Source: Brachyspira suanatina (GTDB lineage: Bacteria; Spirochaetota; Brachyspiria; Brachyspirales; Brachyspiraceae). Taken from it: a DNA stretch of 64,000 bases. The notes under the pieces are model-generated. The model saw only the letters and a program-made list of their open reading frames with translations, was not told the origin of the DNA and ran no database searches. The stretch spans positions 124,001-188,000 of the forward strand of contig NZ_CVLB01000001.1 in NCBI RefSeq assembly GCF_001049755.1, given 5' to 3'. Shown here piece after piece: positions 33,694-43,860 of the stretch (position 1 is the stretch's first letter; every line of letters begins with the position of its first letter). The translations under genes and the position numbers were made by a program.

Positions 33694-36294
33694 TTATTTT
33701 AATATAGAATCAGCCTGAGATTTTATAGAATTAGCTAGATTTTGTTTTCCCATTTTTAAATACATTTCAGACACTTTTATATAATCATTGTATAAAGATC
33801 TTTTTTCTGAATCATTCATATCTTCAATTTTTTTTTTTCCCCCATTAGGGATTTTGATATCTATATTAAATACTATACTGTCAGGATTATTTTTTATTAT
33901 ATTTTCGTTAAGTACTGCTATTGAAGGCCATCTTCTGCTGTCTCCAAGCTCTGCAGTGGCTATTGATGATAGTGTGTCAGTCCATTTTGTTTTATAAGTA
34001 TCTGTATTATATGCCAATGTGTTATTATTTGCCTGTGTATTGTTAACAGCCGCATTTGTATTTGCAGTTGGAGGATTAGGCGGAGGTGTTGGAGGAGTAG
34101 GTGGTGTTATTTCCGGCTCTTTTGGAGGAGTAGGCGGTGTTACAGTATTAGTTTGCGGTCTAGCAGTATTAGTCTGAGTATTTACTGTATTGTTAGTCTG
34201 TGGTCTAGTAGTATTAGTCTGAGTATTTACTGTATTGTTAGTCTGTGGTCTAGTAGTATTAGTCTGAGTATTTACTGTATTGTTAGTCTGCGGTCTAGCA
34301 GTATTAGTCTGAGTATTTACTGTATTGTTAGTCTGTGGTCTAGTAGTATTAGTTTGAGTATTTACTGTATTGTTAGTTTGCGGTCTAGTAATATTAGTCT
34401 GAGTATTTACTGCATTGTTAGTCTGTTGTCTAGCAGCATTAGTATTTACCGCATTGTTAGTTTTTATATTATTAGTTTGTGGTCTATTAATATTAGTGTT
34501 TATATTGTTAGTAACAGATATAACATCATTTGTTATTAGATTATTAGTATTTAATGTATTATTATTTGTTACTTCTTCATAGAAATTATCATCTATTTCA
34601 TTATTTCTTCCAGAGAAGAATTGTATGCCTAAGAATGATAATCCTAATATTATAATTATAATTCCAACTATAGGAACAATTTTATTAGATTTTTTATTCT
34701 CACTTATAGAATGATCAGGAGCCACATAAGGTTCAGCTGGTTTTTTTTCTATTTCAGGTAAAGAAGAAGTTTTTAATTCATCTTCTGTTTCTATAATTTT
34801 TATTTCTTTATCTTTTAATTCCTGAATTTTTTCATTGATAGTTTCTTTTAATTCTTCTATTTTTGTTTCTGATGCTGAAGAAGAATAATCTTTATAGTTT
34901 TCTACAGAAGTATTTTCATCTATTGTTGGAGCATCTTTTATTGCAGTATCTATTTCTTCTTGATTGAATTTAGATTTCTGTATATGTTCATCATCGTTAG
35001 GTATAACAACAGGTCTTTTAAATATATCACTTTTACTGTATGTAGCTTTTTCTTCTACTTTTAGAGTTTCCTCTTTCACTGTTTCTTCAATTTTCTCAAC
35101 TTCATCAGTATCTGCTTCTGTTTTCTCTTCTGCGATTACATCAAGTTCTTTAGTTTCTTCTACTACTGTTTCTTCTTTAGTTTCTATTTCTTCACTTTTT
35201 TCATTAGATTTATCTTCAGGTATTTCTTCTATATTTTCATCTTGAGTATAATTATTTTCTTCTATCTTTTCAGTTTCTTCAATTTTTTCTTCTTCTTTTT
35301 CTCTATTAGTAGATTCAAATGTTTCAAAAGAATAAGGAAATGAAGCATTATTATTATGAACTATTGCTGATGATGCTATAGTTTCTGTATTTGATTCTTC
35401 AGTAGTAGCAGCTGCAGTATCTTCAATATACTCATTTTTTTCTTCTGCTTTTTCAGCTTCTTCTGTTTTTATATTATGTGCAGCAAATACACTGCTTATA
35501 ACAGGTTTAGAAGTACTTATTTCCTCAGTAGTATTTCTAGTATTATCTAAATTATCATCATCATCTACATCTACTATAGCTATACGTTTTTTAACGCTTA
35601 CAGGTCTTGATACATTCTTAGATTTTGCCTTTATAGCTTCTTTAAGAAGAGTTATAGACTCTCTTTCAGTTTTAGTTTCAGTATTTTCTGTCTTAATTGA
35701 TTCAAGCTTTCTAACTGGAGTTGAAGTTTTAAGAACAATTTTTCTATCTGCAGTTTTTATTTCAGATGTAGCTTCTTTGATTATATCTTTTAAATCTCTT
35801 TTTTCATCATCATTTTTTTTCAGAATGGAAGTTAATGGCTTTGTTTCAGTTTTAGTTTCTTTTATTTCTGCTATTTTTTCTTCTGCTGTAGCAATTTCAG
35901 CAATATTTTTTTCAGGTTCTTCTTTCTTTTCAGCTTTTTCAGCAGTTTTTTTAGCTGCAGTTTTCTTTACAGGCTCTTCTTTCTTTTCAGCTTTTTCAGC
36001 AGTTTTTTTAGCTGCAGTTTTCTTTACAGGCTCTTCTTTCTTTTCAGCTTTTTCAGCAGTTTTTTTAGCTGCAGTTTTCTTTACAGGCTCTTCTTTCTTT
36101 TCAGCCTTTTCAGCAGTTTTTTTAGCTGTAGTTTTCTTTACAGGCTCTTCTTTCTTTTCAGCTTTTTCAGCAGTTTTTTTAGCTACAGTTTTCTTTACAG
36201 ACTCTTCTTTTTTGTTAGTAGTTTTTTCAGTTGCAGCTTTTTTTGTTTCTTTAGCTTCTTCTTTTTTGTTTGTTGTAGTTTTTTTTGTTGCCAT
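33694..36294 (-). CDS. Transmembrane protein with H1-like repeats, Asn/Thr repeats and LysM-like end (866 aa)
   Basis: Order: a Lys/Ala/Thr-rich N-terminus with about five 19-aa repeats of the type KKEEPVKKTAAKKTAEKAE (about residues 30-130), resembling histone H1-like tails; an acidic Glu-rich stretch to about 530; one membrane helix (about 536-559); Asn/Thr 15-aa repeats (RPQTNNTVNTQTNTT type, about 618-715); a Pro-rich stalk; and a LysM-like C-terminal domain (YKTKWTDTLSSIATAELGD then WPSIAVLNENI, from about 765). The plan predicts a cytoplasmic N-terminus and a periplasmic peptidoglycan-binding end. It lies between a winged-helix gene (4-bp gap) and the YkgJ gene. Function unknown. Confidence 0.8.
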   Translation of the reverse strand: MATKKTTTNKKEEAKETKKAATEKTTNKKEESVKKTVAKKTAEKAEKKEEPVKKTTAKKTAEKAEKKEEPVKKTAAKKTAEKAEKKEEPVKKTAAKKTAEKAEKKEEPVKKTAAKKTAEKAEKKEEPEKNIAEIATAEEKIAEIKETKTETKPLTSILKKNDDEKRDLKDIIKEATSEIKTADRKIVLKTSTPVRKLESIKTENTETKTERESITLLKEAIKAKSKNVSRPVSVKKRIAIVDVDDDDNLDNTRNTTEEISTSKPVISSVFAAHNIKTEEAEKAEEKNEYIEDTAAATTEESNTETIASSAIVHNNNASFPYSFETFESTNREKEEEKIEETEKIEENNYTQDENIEEIPEDKSNEKSEEIETKEETVVEETKELDVIAEEKTEADTDEVEKIEETVKEETLKVEEKATYSKSDIFKRPVVIPNDDEHIQKSKFNQEEIDTAIKDAPTIDENTSVENYKDYSSSASETKIEELKETINEKIQELKDKEIKIIETEDELKTSSLPEIEKKPAEPYVAPDHSISENKKSNKIVPIVGIIIIILGLSFLGIQFFSGRNNEIDDNFYEEVTNNNTLNTNNLITNDVISVTNNINTNINRPQTNNIKTNNAVNTNAARQQTNNAVNTQTNITRPQTNNTVNTQTNTTRPQTNNTVNTQTNTARPQTNNTVNTQTNTTRPQTNNTVNTQTNTTRPQTNNTVNTQTNTARPQTNTVTPPTPPKEPEITPPTPPTPPPNPPTANTNAAVNNTQANNNTLAYNTDTYKTKWTDTLSSIATAELGDSRRWPSIAVLNENIIKNNPDSIVFNIDIKIPNGGKKKIEDMNDSEKRSLYNDYIKVSEMYLKMGKQNLANSIKSQADSILK
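34150..34440. repeat. 45-bp tandem repeats inside the 866-aa gene
   Basis: About six 45-bp units coding (on the minus strand) for a 15-aa Asn/Thr/Gln repeat. Units differ mainly at a Thr/Ala codon. This is an obvious site for slippage and length change. Confidence 0.9.
35910..36205. repeat. 57-bp tandem repeats inside the 866-aa gene
   Basis: Five near-identical 57-bp units coding for the 19-aa Lys/Ala/Glu repeat. Several units are almost base-identical, which suggests recent duplication or gene-internal recombination. Confidence 0.9.
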
Positions 36295-36298
36295 ATTT

Positions 36299-37039
36299 TC
36301 ACTCTGTTATATTTTGTTTTCTGTTTATTAATATACTTTTTATAGTATTCATTGTCTTTTCATCGAATATGTTTTCAGTTATATTACCTCTTTTTAAAGA
36401 ATCTATAAGATATTTATTTAAATTTATATCTTTATTTAGATTTTTTTCTTTTGCTATATAAACATAATTACACATAGAAAGAATTATTCTAAGCTGATTT
36501 CCGTCAGAAGAATATTTATCTATTAATTTTTGAGGCTCATCTATACCTAAACAACTTAAATTATAACAAACTTTAAAGAAAAGTTTATTAGTAACTTGTT
36601 TAATTTGCGTATCTTTTTTAGTTTTTTTATTTACAGTATATAGTATAGAAAAGTCTCTAGCTTCAAAATTGCATATAGTAGCATAAAACTTTTCTTGATA
36701 AGGCATAAGATAATGATGACTTTTTGCCTTAGATTCTACTCTAGTAATAAAACCTTTCTCTTCTAAAGTATCCAATGATTTTACTATAGTAGCATTTCCG
36801 CCTATACCGGCTTCATTTAATATTTGAGAATGAGTTGTTTTAGCTATTCCAAGCTCATAATCATAATTAGCTACTAAAGTTCTGTATACTTCTTTAGCAG
36901 ATAAAGGTAATTTCTTCCAAGTATTATTTTCTGTTATAGATTTTGGAATGAAAGAACACATTGATGCTATTGACAAAAATGTATCTTTATCTATTGTTTT
37001 TAATTGTGCTTTATTTATTATATCTATAATGTTTTCCAA
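36299..37039 (-). CDS. Winged-helix DNA-binding protein (246 aa)
   Basis: An N-terminal half (about residues 45-125) shows a winged-helix pattern: KEVYRTLVANYDYELGIAKTTHSQI then GGNATIVKSLDTLEEKGFITRVESKA, with helix-turn-helix and wing as in MarR-type or replication-initiator-type domains. The C-terminal half is helical and Lys-rich. No specific family is certain. It is the first gene of the operon with the 866-aa envelope protein and YkgJ protein, and so may regulate them or share a chromosome-related role. Confidence 0.7.
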   Translation of the reverse strand: MENIIDIINKAQLKTIDKDTFLSIASMCSFIPKSITENNTWKKLPLSAKEVYRTLVANYDYELGIAKTTHSQILNEAGIGGNATIVKSLDTLEEKGFITRVESKAKSHHYLMPYQEKFYATICNFEARDFSILYTVNKKTKKDTQIKQVTNKLFFKVCYNLSCLGIDEPQKLIDKYSSDGNQLRIILSMCNYVYIAKEKNLNKDINLNKYLIDSLKRGNITENIFDEKTMNTIKSILINRKQNITE

Positions 37040-37557
37040 AATTCTACTCCAGTATGTATATAATATATCTAAATTAATATAAAATCAAGTTTTAATAAAA
37101 TATTTTATAAGTGTATTTTTTAATACTTTTATTTTATAAGTTAGACTTTTTTTATCGGATTTGTTTTTAATAATTTTATTTTGAATTTTTTATAAGAAAT
37201 TTTCAAAATATATTTTTAGAAACTCCGCTGAATTTCATTAATTTTAATTTTTTATGAGTATTTTTTGGAAATTTAGTCTTAAAATTTCCTGAGATTTCTT
37301 GAATTTTAATTTTTTTACGAACTTTTTTTGAAATTTATTCTAAAAAATCCCAAAATTTTGAATTTTTCAGAATAAATTTTCCAAAAATTACCCAAAAATT
37401 CCCTAAATTTCAAGATTTTTAGGCTATTTTGGGGCTCATTTTTGGCAAAAATGGCAAAATATATTTTTAGCTAGCCTCAATATGTATTATATGTTTTATA
37501 AATACTGTATTTTAATAAAAAAGCCTGAAGTTTTATAAAAAACGCCCTTTTTAGCTA
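37040..37557. other. AT-rich spacer with repeats and a long hairpin upstream of the 16S promoter
   Basis: No gene seen. It contains two degenerate direct repeats of about 60 bp (from 37232 and 37294). A long hairpin (arms about 37324-37348 and 37361-37387, a largely paired stem of about 25 bp) follows. Phased A and T tracts suggest curved DNA. Confidence 0.6.
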
Positions 37558-37585
37558 TTGTGTTTTTTTAGGTGTATGCTATAAT
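37558..37585 (+). promoter_or_regulatory. 16S rRNA promoter
   Basis: TTGTGT at 37558-37563, a 16-nt spacer and TATAAT at 37580-37585. This is the best promoter before the 16S leader. Confidence 0.65.
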
Positions 37586-37652
37586 AATAAAACAGTTGAT
37601 GAGAAACAAAAAACAAAACGAAACATCAGCTGACATAAACAAAAATAAAAGT

Positions 37653-37685
37653 TCTTTGAAATATGGATAGCAGAAGCAATTTAAG
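37653..37685 (+). other. Left arm of the 16S precursor processing stem
   Basis: The segment containing TTGAAATATGGATAGCAG pairs with 39358-39388 (CTGCTATTCATATTTGAA). This encloses the whole 16S gene in a long RNase III-type stem. Confidence 0.8.
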
Positions 37686-37825
37686 AAAAACAAAACACAA
37701 CTGGTGTAAACGAACTTAATAAGTTCTATGACCCAACGGTTACAATTTGTAACATTTCTTTAAGTAAGTAAATCTCTATTCAGTAGAATAGAAAAATAAA
37801 GAATCATTTCAGATTCACAAAAGTG

Positions 37826-39341
<1,516 letters not shown>

Positions 39342-39357
39342 TTCGGAGATTGTCCGA

Positions 39358-39388
39358 CTTAAATCTTACTGCTATTCATATTTGAAAG
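39358..39388 (+). other. Right arm of the 16S precursor processing stem
   Basis: Complementary to 37653-37685; see the left arm. Confidence 0.8.
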
Positions 39389-39428
39389 AATTTTTCCATA
39401 TTATATTTTTTATACCTCGTTAAATAAA

Positions 39429-39452
39429 CTAGCCTTTGAGGCTGGTTTTTTT
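39429..39452 (+). terminator. Terminator of the 16S rRNA gene
   Basis: A 7-bp stem CTAGCCT/AGGCTGG (39429-39435 and 39439-39445, one G-U pair), a 3-nt loop, then seven T. Confidence 0.9.
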
Positions 39453-39480
39453 GTGTCTTTTTGGAAAAATATTTATATTT

Positions 39481-39508
39481 TTGACTTTTTTGATAATATG
39501 TCTATAAT
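39481..39508 (+). promoter_or_regulatory. Promoter of the GntR-family gene
   Basis: TTGACT at 39481-39486, a 16-nt spacer, TATAAT at 39503-39508. Confidence 0.7.
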
Positions 39509-39536
39509 AGTTATAGTTGACATTGGAGATTTTTTT

Positions 39537-40268
39537 ATGGCTGTGTTGCAAAAAGAAATTGATATGAATATGCAAGAACAAAAAATATACGAGTATAATA
39601 GAATATATGTCTATAGAGTATTAAAAGAAAATATAATGAAATTGGTACTTAAACCAGGAGAAAAAATCAGCGAATTAAATATAAAGAAAACCTTTAATGT
39701 AAGCAGATCTCCAATCAGAGAAGCCATTGTTAGATTGGTGGATGAAGAATTAATTGATGTTTTTCCTCAAAAAGGTACTTATGTTTCTTTATTGGATCCT
39801 AGCTTAATAGAAGATTCATTATTTATGAGATCTGCTATAGAGAAAGAAATAATGATATTATTATGTTCTAAGGATTTTAATTCTGAAAATTTGTTAATTT
39901 CTTTAGAATATATATTTGAAAAACAGAAAAAAATAGCAGCTAGTAATTTAAATAGAGATTCTATTATGAAATTTTTAGATCTTAATGAACAATTTCATAG
40001 CGAGATATTTAAAAATCTTGATAAGATTAATATATGGGAAAAAATTTTGAAATTTGGAACTCATTATGTAAGATTTCATATACTTGAATCTATATCTAAA
40101 ACCAATGTAGATTTTGCTATAAAGCAGCATACTGATATTATAAATGCTATAAAAAATAAAGATTATAGTATAGCAATGCAGTTAGAAAATAATTTATTAT
40201 CCAATTATAGATGTAAATTAAAAAAAGTATATGATCTATATCCTCAATATTTTAAATATAAAGTATAA
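39537..40268 (+). CDS. GntR-family transcriptional regulator (FCD/FadR type)
   Basis: A 243-aa regulator. The N-terminal GntR winged helix (LVLKPGEKISELNIKKTFNV then SRSPIREAIVRL) is followed by a C-terminal helical FCD ligand domain with the expected metal or ligand histidines (NEQFHSEIF, and the later QHTDIINAI). FCD regulators usually sense organic acids. I start at ATG 39537, preceded by GGAG; the open frame to 39453 overlaps the 16S terminator and the promoter. The target is unknown; the citrate operon at 52 kb is one candidate. It is convergent with the next gene. Confidence 0.9.
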   Translation: MAVLQKEIDMNMQEQKIYEYNRIYVYRVLKENIMKLVLKPGEKISELNIKKTFNVSRSPIREAIVRLVDEELIDVFPQKGTYVSLLDPSLIEDSLFMRSAIEKEIMILLCSKDFNSENLLISLEYIFEKQKKIAASNLNRDSIMKFLDLNEQFHSEIFKNLDKINIWEKILKFGTHYVRFHILESISKTNVDFAIKQHTDIINAIKNKDYSIAMQLENNLLSNYRCKLKKVYDLYPQYFKYKV

Positions 40269-40280
40269 TTATATTATTTT

Positions 40281-42983
40281 TTAATCATTAGTAGTTTCTT
40301 CTTTGAATCCTAGAGATAAATCTATTTCCTTACTGTAATTGCTGTCATAATACCAATTGTATAGTTTCCAATTATTAGTATCAAATATATTATTATTTAC
40401 ATGATAATATGTATTAAAATCATAAGTGTTTGATGATTGATTTTCAGGCTTCCAACTTCTTATTCTTATTATATTAGCACCATTAGTTTTATAATCATTA
40501 GTTATTATTTTATTATTGAATATGTTTTTTATATCTTTTATATGATTAACTGCTAAATATGGCATATCTGCTACAGTCATAAAATTGGTATCAATATTTA
40601 ATCTGCCTTTTGAATTAAAATCTTTGTACATTAATAAAGAATTATATAAAGCTATGAATTTGGTATTAGGCTTTTCAAAATATTTAGCGTTTATTCTATA
40701 TCCATGATCTGAAATAATTATTATTTTTGTATTATCATAAACATTATTATCTTTCAAGAAATTTATAATTTTAACTATATTTTTCATTGAAGCAGCATTA
40801 GCATAAAAATGTCTTACACTGTTTGTATCTTTATATATTTTTAAATCATTTGTATCTATATAGTTCAAAGATACTGAAGGCAATAAATCAGGAAGAAAAT
40901 AATGCGGTTCATGTGTGGTATTGTTATGCATTATATTATAATTATTACCATTTTCATCTATATTTATTAAATCTTTAATAGAATCTAGTAAGGCATAATT
41001 TTCTATACTTGTATTCATAATATTATTTTCGTTTATAAGCCATTTTCCGCCACTGTATAATGTTTTTCTTAGCCATAAAGGTATTATCCTAAAAAATGAA
41101 AATCTTATCAATTTATCATTATCTAAATTAGATGTTATTATATTATTTTCATTTGTATATTTGTTAATGCTGTAATCATATATATAATCTTTATTATATG
41201 CTTTGATATTACTGTAATTATTAAATATGCTTAGATCACCTTCAAAAGACATATTAGCATAAACAGGATCAAGTATATAAGATTTATAGCCGTATTTTTC
41301 TAAAGATAGAGGCAATGTTAATAATGCATTGTTATGAATATTTGTAATATTGTTTTTCTTATTTGTGCTTGTTTCGTATGGTAGATAATCATAACCTCCA
41401 TAAATAGATGCTATTGTTATGGTATTATAATTGTATGAAACAGTATTAGGATAGAATGTAAAGCCGTCAAACATATCTTTATATTCTTCAAATCTATTAA
41501 AGGCATCAAACCAATATGAAGGTATGGCTCTATCCAATATTATAACGAATATATTTTCTCCATTTCTCGATATATTAAATATTTTTTCTCCGTTTTTTAA
41601 TTTATATGATGTTTTTGTATATCTATCATCATAGCTTAATATCTTATATGTATAAAATATTGATGAGGCAATCAATACGAATATTATTATATAATCAATA
41701 TTTACTAATACATAGGATTTGGATTTTTTTATAATGAAATAAATAAAAACGAAAGAAATTAATATCATTAAAGTATTGATTATTATATCTTTATTAACTA
41801 TTTTAATAGAACTGTCAAACATAAAATCAGAGTTCATATTAGGATAATTACCAGCAAAAATGAATGTGTCTATTATGAATATTACAGACAAAAATATAAA
41901 TGCTAATGTTATATAATTTTTTGTTTTATCTGAAAATATATTATATATAAACAAAGGATAAAATAAAAATATTCCTATACTCATTGAAAGATTATTTATT
42001 ATTAGGCTTAAATGATTATTGAATTCTGATACTGAATTATTTATCAATGATGTAGGTATAAAGAGCCCTGAAAGTACGGTTATAATCAAACATGATAATA
42101 TAAGTAGTTTATATCTGTATTTAATGAAATTATTATTTTTAATCAATGATTTTTCTATATAATCAAAGTTTAATGTCAATATTATTATTATAAAAAGAGT
42201 TAAAATATTTTTTATATCTATTTTATTTATAAAAGATATCACAATCAATACTATAAAAGCCAATATAACAAACACATTGCATATTTTTAATATTTTATCT
42301 TTATTTAATGCCTTATATAATTTATATTCCAAAACAATATTTTTAATTAAAGAAAATAGGCAGTTGATATTCCAATAAAATAATAATCCTGAAGGCGAAT
42401 TATATAATATGATTAAAAATATTAATGAACTTATATATAGAGGCATACTTTCTTTTATAGTCAATTTTTTGCTGTAAACCATTCCTGCAAGTATACTGAA
42501 TATAGTCATAGTAAATGGGAGTAAATTAATACCGTTTATTAAATTATCAGGCTTTGAAAAATCTTTTATGAAAAATAAATTTCCCTGAGATAAATCGGAT
42601 AAACTGTATATGAAATTATATGCTGCAATAAAGAAAGGTATTTGTATTAAAAGCCCTAAAACTCCTCTGAAGGCATAAATTATTTTGTATCCGTTAATTC
42701 TATGACAGGTTCTTATTAGTAAATATCTTTGATCACCTTTATAAACGGCTTTTATATTATCTATTATAGGCTTCATTTTGTTTTGAATGTTTCTTTCTTT
42801 TTCCTGCCATTTTTCTGCTATATTATAAAGAGGGAGAGATAAAAAATTTACTGATAAACTTAATAAGAATATACTTGTACTATAAGATAAATTAAATATA
42901 TTCTTAAATAGAAAAAATAAAGTTTCTATAATAAATTCTATTGGAAATATAAAAATATCAAAAAATATATCTGCTAATATCAT
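40281..42983 (-). CDS. YidC/Oxa1-like membrane domain fused to a sulfatase-like domain (900 aa)
   Basis: Residues about 1-230 look like a YidC/Oxa1 insertase core: KWQEKERNIQNKMKPIIDNI coiled region, RVLG-type helices and NSPSGLLFYWNINCLFSLIKN. A middle part (about 235-450) holds further membrane helices. Residues about 475-830 form an extracytoplasmic alkaline-phosphatase-superfamily (sulfatase/phosphoglycerol transferase-like) domain: FVIILDRAIPSYW (Asp484), TTHEPHYF, IIIISDHGYRI (Asp759-His760-Gly761). The nucleophile Ser/Thr is not clear. Canonical YidC is about half this size, so this is not the housekeeping insertase. Possible role: modifying an envelope polymer near a membrane insertion or flipping channel. 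Confidence 0.8.
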   Translation of the reverse strand: MILADIFFDIFIFPIEFIIETLFFLFKNIFNLSYSTSIFLLSLSVNFLSLPLYNIAEKWQEKERNIQNKMKPIIDNIKAVYKGDQRYLLIRTCHRINGYKIIYAFRGVLGLLIQIPFFIAAYNFIYSLSDLSQGNLFFIKDFSKPDNLINGINLLPFTMTIFSILAGMVYSKKLTIKESMPLYISSLIFLIILYNSPSGLLFYWNINCLFSLIKNIVLEYKLYKALNKDKILKICNVFVILAFIVLIVISFINKIDIKNILTLFIIIILTLNFDYIEKSLIKNNNFIKYRYKLLILSCLIITVLSGLFIPTSLINNSVSEFNNHLSLIINNLSMSIGIFLFYPLFIYNIFSDKTKNYITLAFIFLSVIFIIDTFIFAGNYPNMNSDFMFDSSIKIVNKDIIINTLMILISFVFIYFIIKKSKSYVLVNIDYIIIFVLIASSIFYTYKILSYDDRYTKTSYKLKNGEKIFNISRNGENIFVIILDRAIPSYWFDAFNRFEEYKDMFDGFTFYPNTVSYNYNTITIASIYGGYDYLPYETSTNKKNNITNIHNNALLTLPLSLEKYGYKSYILDPVYANMSFEGDLSIFNNYSNIKAYNKDYIYDYSINKYTNENNIITSNLDNDKLIRFSFFRIIPLWLRKTLYSGGKWLINENNIMNTSIENYALLDSIKDLINIDENGNNYNIMHNNTTHEPHYFLPDLLPSVSLNYIDTNDLKIYKDTNSVRHFYANAASMKNIVKIINFLKDNNVYDNTKIIIISDHGYRINAKYFEKPNTKFIALYNSLLMYKDFNSKGRLNIDTNFMTVADMPYLAVNHIKDIKNIFNNKIITNDYKTNGANIIRIRSWKPENQSSNTYDFNTYYHVNNNIFDTNNWKLYNWYYDSNYSKEIDLSLGFKEETTND

Positions 42984-43147
42984 ATATATTATTTAAAATT
43001 TAAAAATTAGAGAATAATATAATAACATATATTTTATATTATAAAAGTATATTAACATAATATTAATAATTTTTATAAAACTCTTGTTTTTTTATTAATA
43101 TTAGTTACTATATAAATAATAAATAAAATTATTTTGGGTTTTAATTT

Positions 43148-43822
43148 ATGAAATTTATATTTTCCAGATTTTTGATAGGAAGCATTGTTATATTGATAGG
43201 TGCTTATATTCTGCTACAATATGTTTTTCATATTTATATTCCAGCACTTGCATATACTCCGGTATTTACTATAATAGTTGCTATTTTGATAATGGCTTGG
43301 GGATGTGCTATAGTTGTAGGCAGAGGTTTTTATGCATCTAAAATACTTTTAGGACTATTTGTCATAGGTACAGGAATATATGTACTTATAAGATACTGCT
43401 TTAATATCAATATGCCTTTTATATTATATACGCCAATATTTAGAATGGTTATAGGTATGATAATAATATTTTTGGGTGTTTATATACTATTCGGCATGCA
43501 TTATGTAAGAGACAGTATACCAAAAAATAAAAAAACTAAATATAATGTTTATTTCAAAACTGATAGTATAGATTTATCAGAATTGGAAATAGACAGAAAC
43601 AGAGCTATAGATATTAATACAATTTTTTCAGATACAGTTGTTTTTATAAGTGATAAGGTACAGGTTCATATAAAGGCTTCAAGTGCTTTTGGTTCTGTTT
43701 CTCTTCCTACAGGCGATAGTGTGAGTTTTGGTGAAACTAATTTTGTTATTGGCAACTCTGATAAAATACTTTATTTAAATGTAAGTTCAGCATTTGCTCA
43801 AATCAGGGTTCTTTATAAATAA
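43148..43822 (+). CDS. LiaF-like membrane protein with duplicated TM hairpin
   Basis: A 224-aa protein with four membrane helices arranged as two similar halves (residues about 1-60 and 61-120, each with a YTPxFxxxxxxxxxxxxG-type link between helices). A C-terminal cytoplasmic or periplasmic beta domain follows (about 150-224, VQVHIKASSAFGSVSLPTGD and ILYLNVSSAFAQIRVLY), resembling the LiaF/DUF2154 cell-wall-stress domain. No LiaRS-type two-component genes are adjacent. It is 38 bp before rsmD on the same strand, so possibly co-transcribed. Confidence 0.75.
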   Translation: MKFIFSRFLIGSIVILIGAYILLQYVFHIYIPALAYTPVFTIIVAILIMAWGCAIVVGRGFYASKILLGLFVIGTGIYVLIRYCFNINMPFILYTPIFRMVIGMIIIFLGVYILFGMHYVRDSIPKNKKTKYNVYFKTDSIDLSELEIDRNRAIDINTIFSDTVVFISDKVQVHIKASSAFGSVSLPTGDSVSFGETNFVIGNSDKILYLNVSSAFAQIRVLYK

Positions 43823-43860
43823 ATGTTTTATTAGAAATATTGTAAAAGAGTAATTAATTT

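Noticed and set aside
34153-34539. Plus-strand frame with regular Ser/Ile/Leu repeats, and a CRISPR-like look of the 45-bp units
   Set aside because: It is the antisense shadow of the in-frame Asn/Thr repeats of the 866-aa gene. Units lack unique spacers and there are no cas genes.
39453-39536. N-terminal extension of the GntR protein from the first in-frame start
   Set aside because: It overlaps the promoter (39481-39508) and adjoins the 16S terminator; the later ATG has a good ribosome site.
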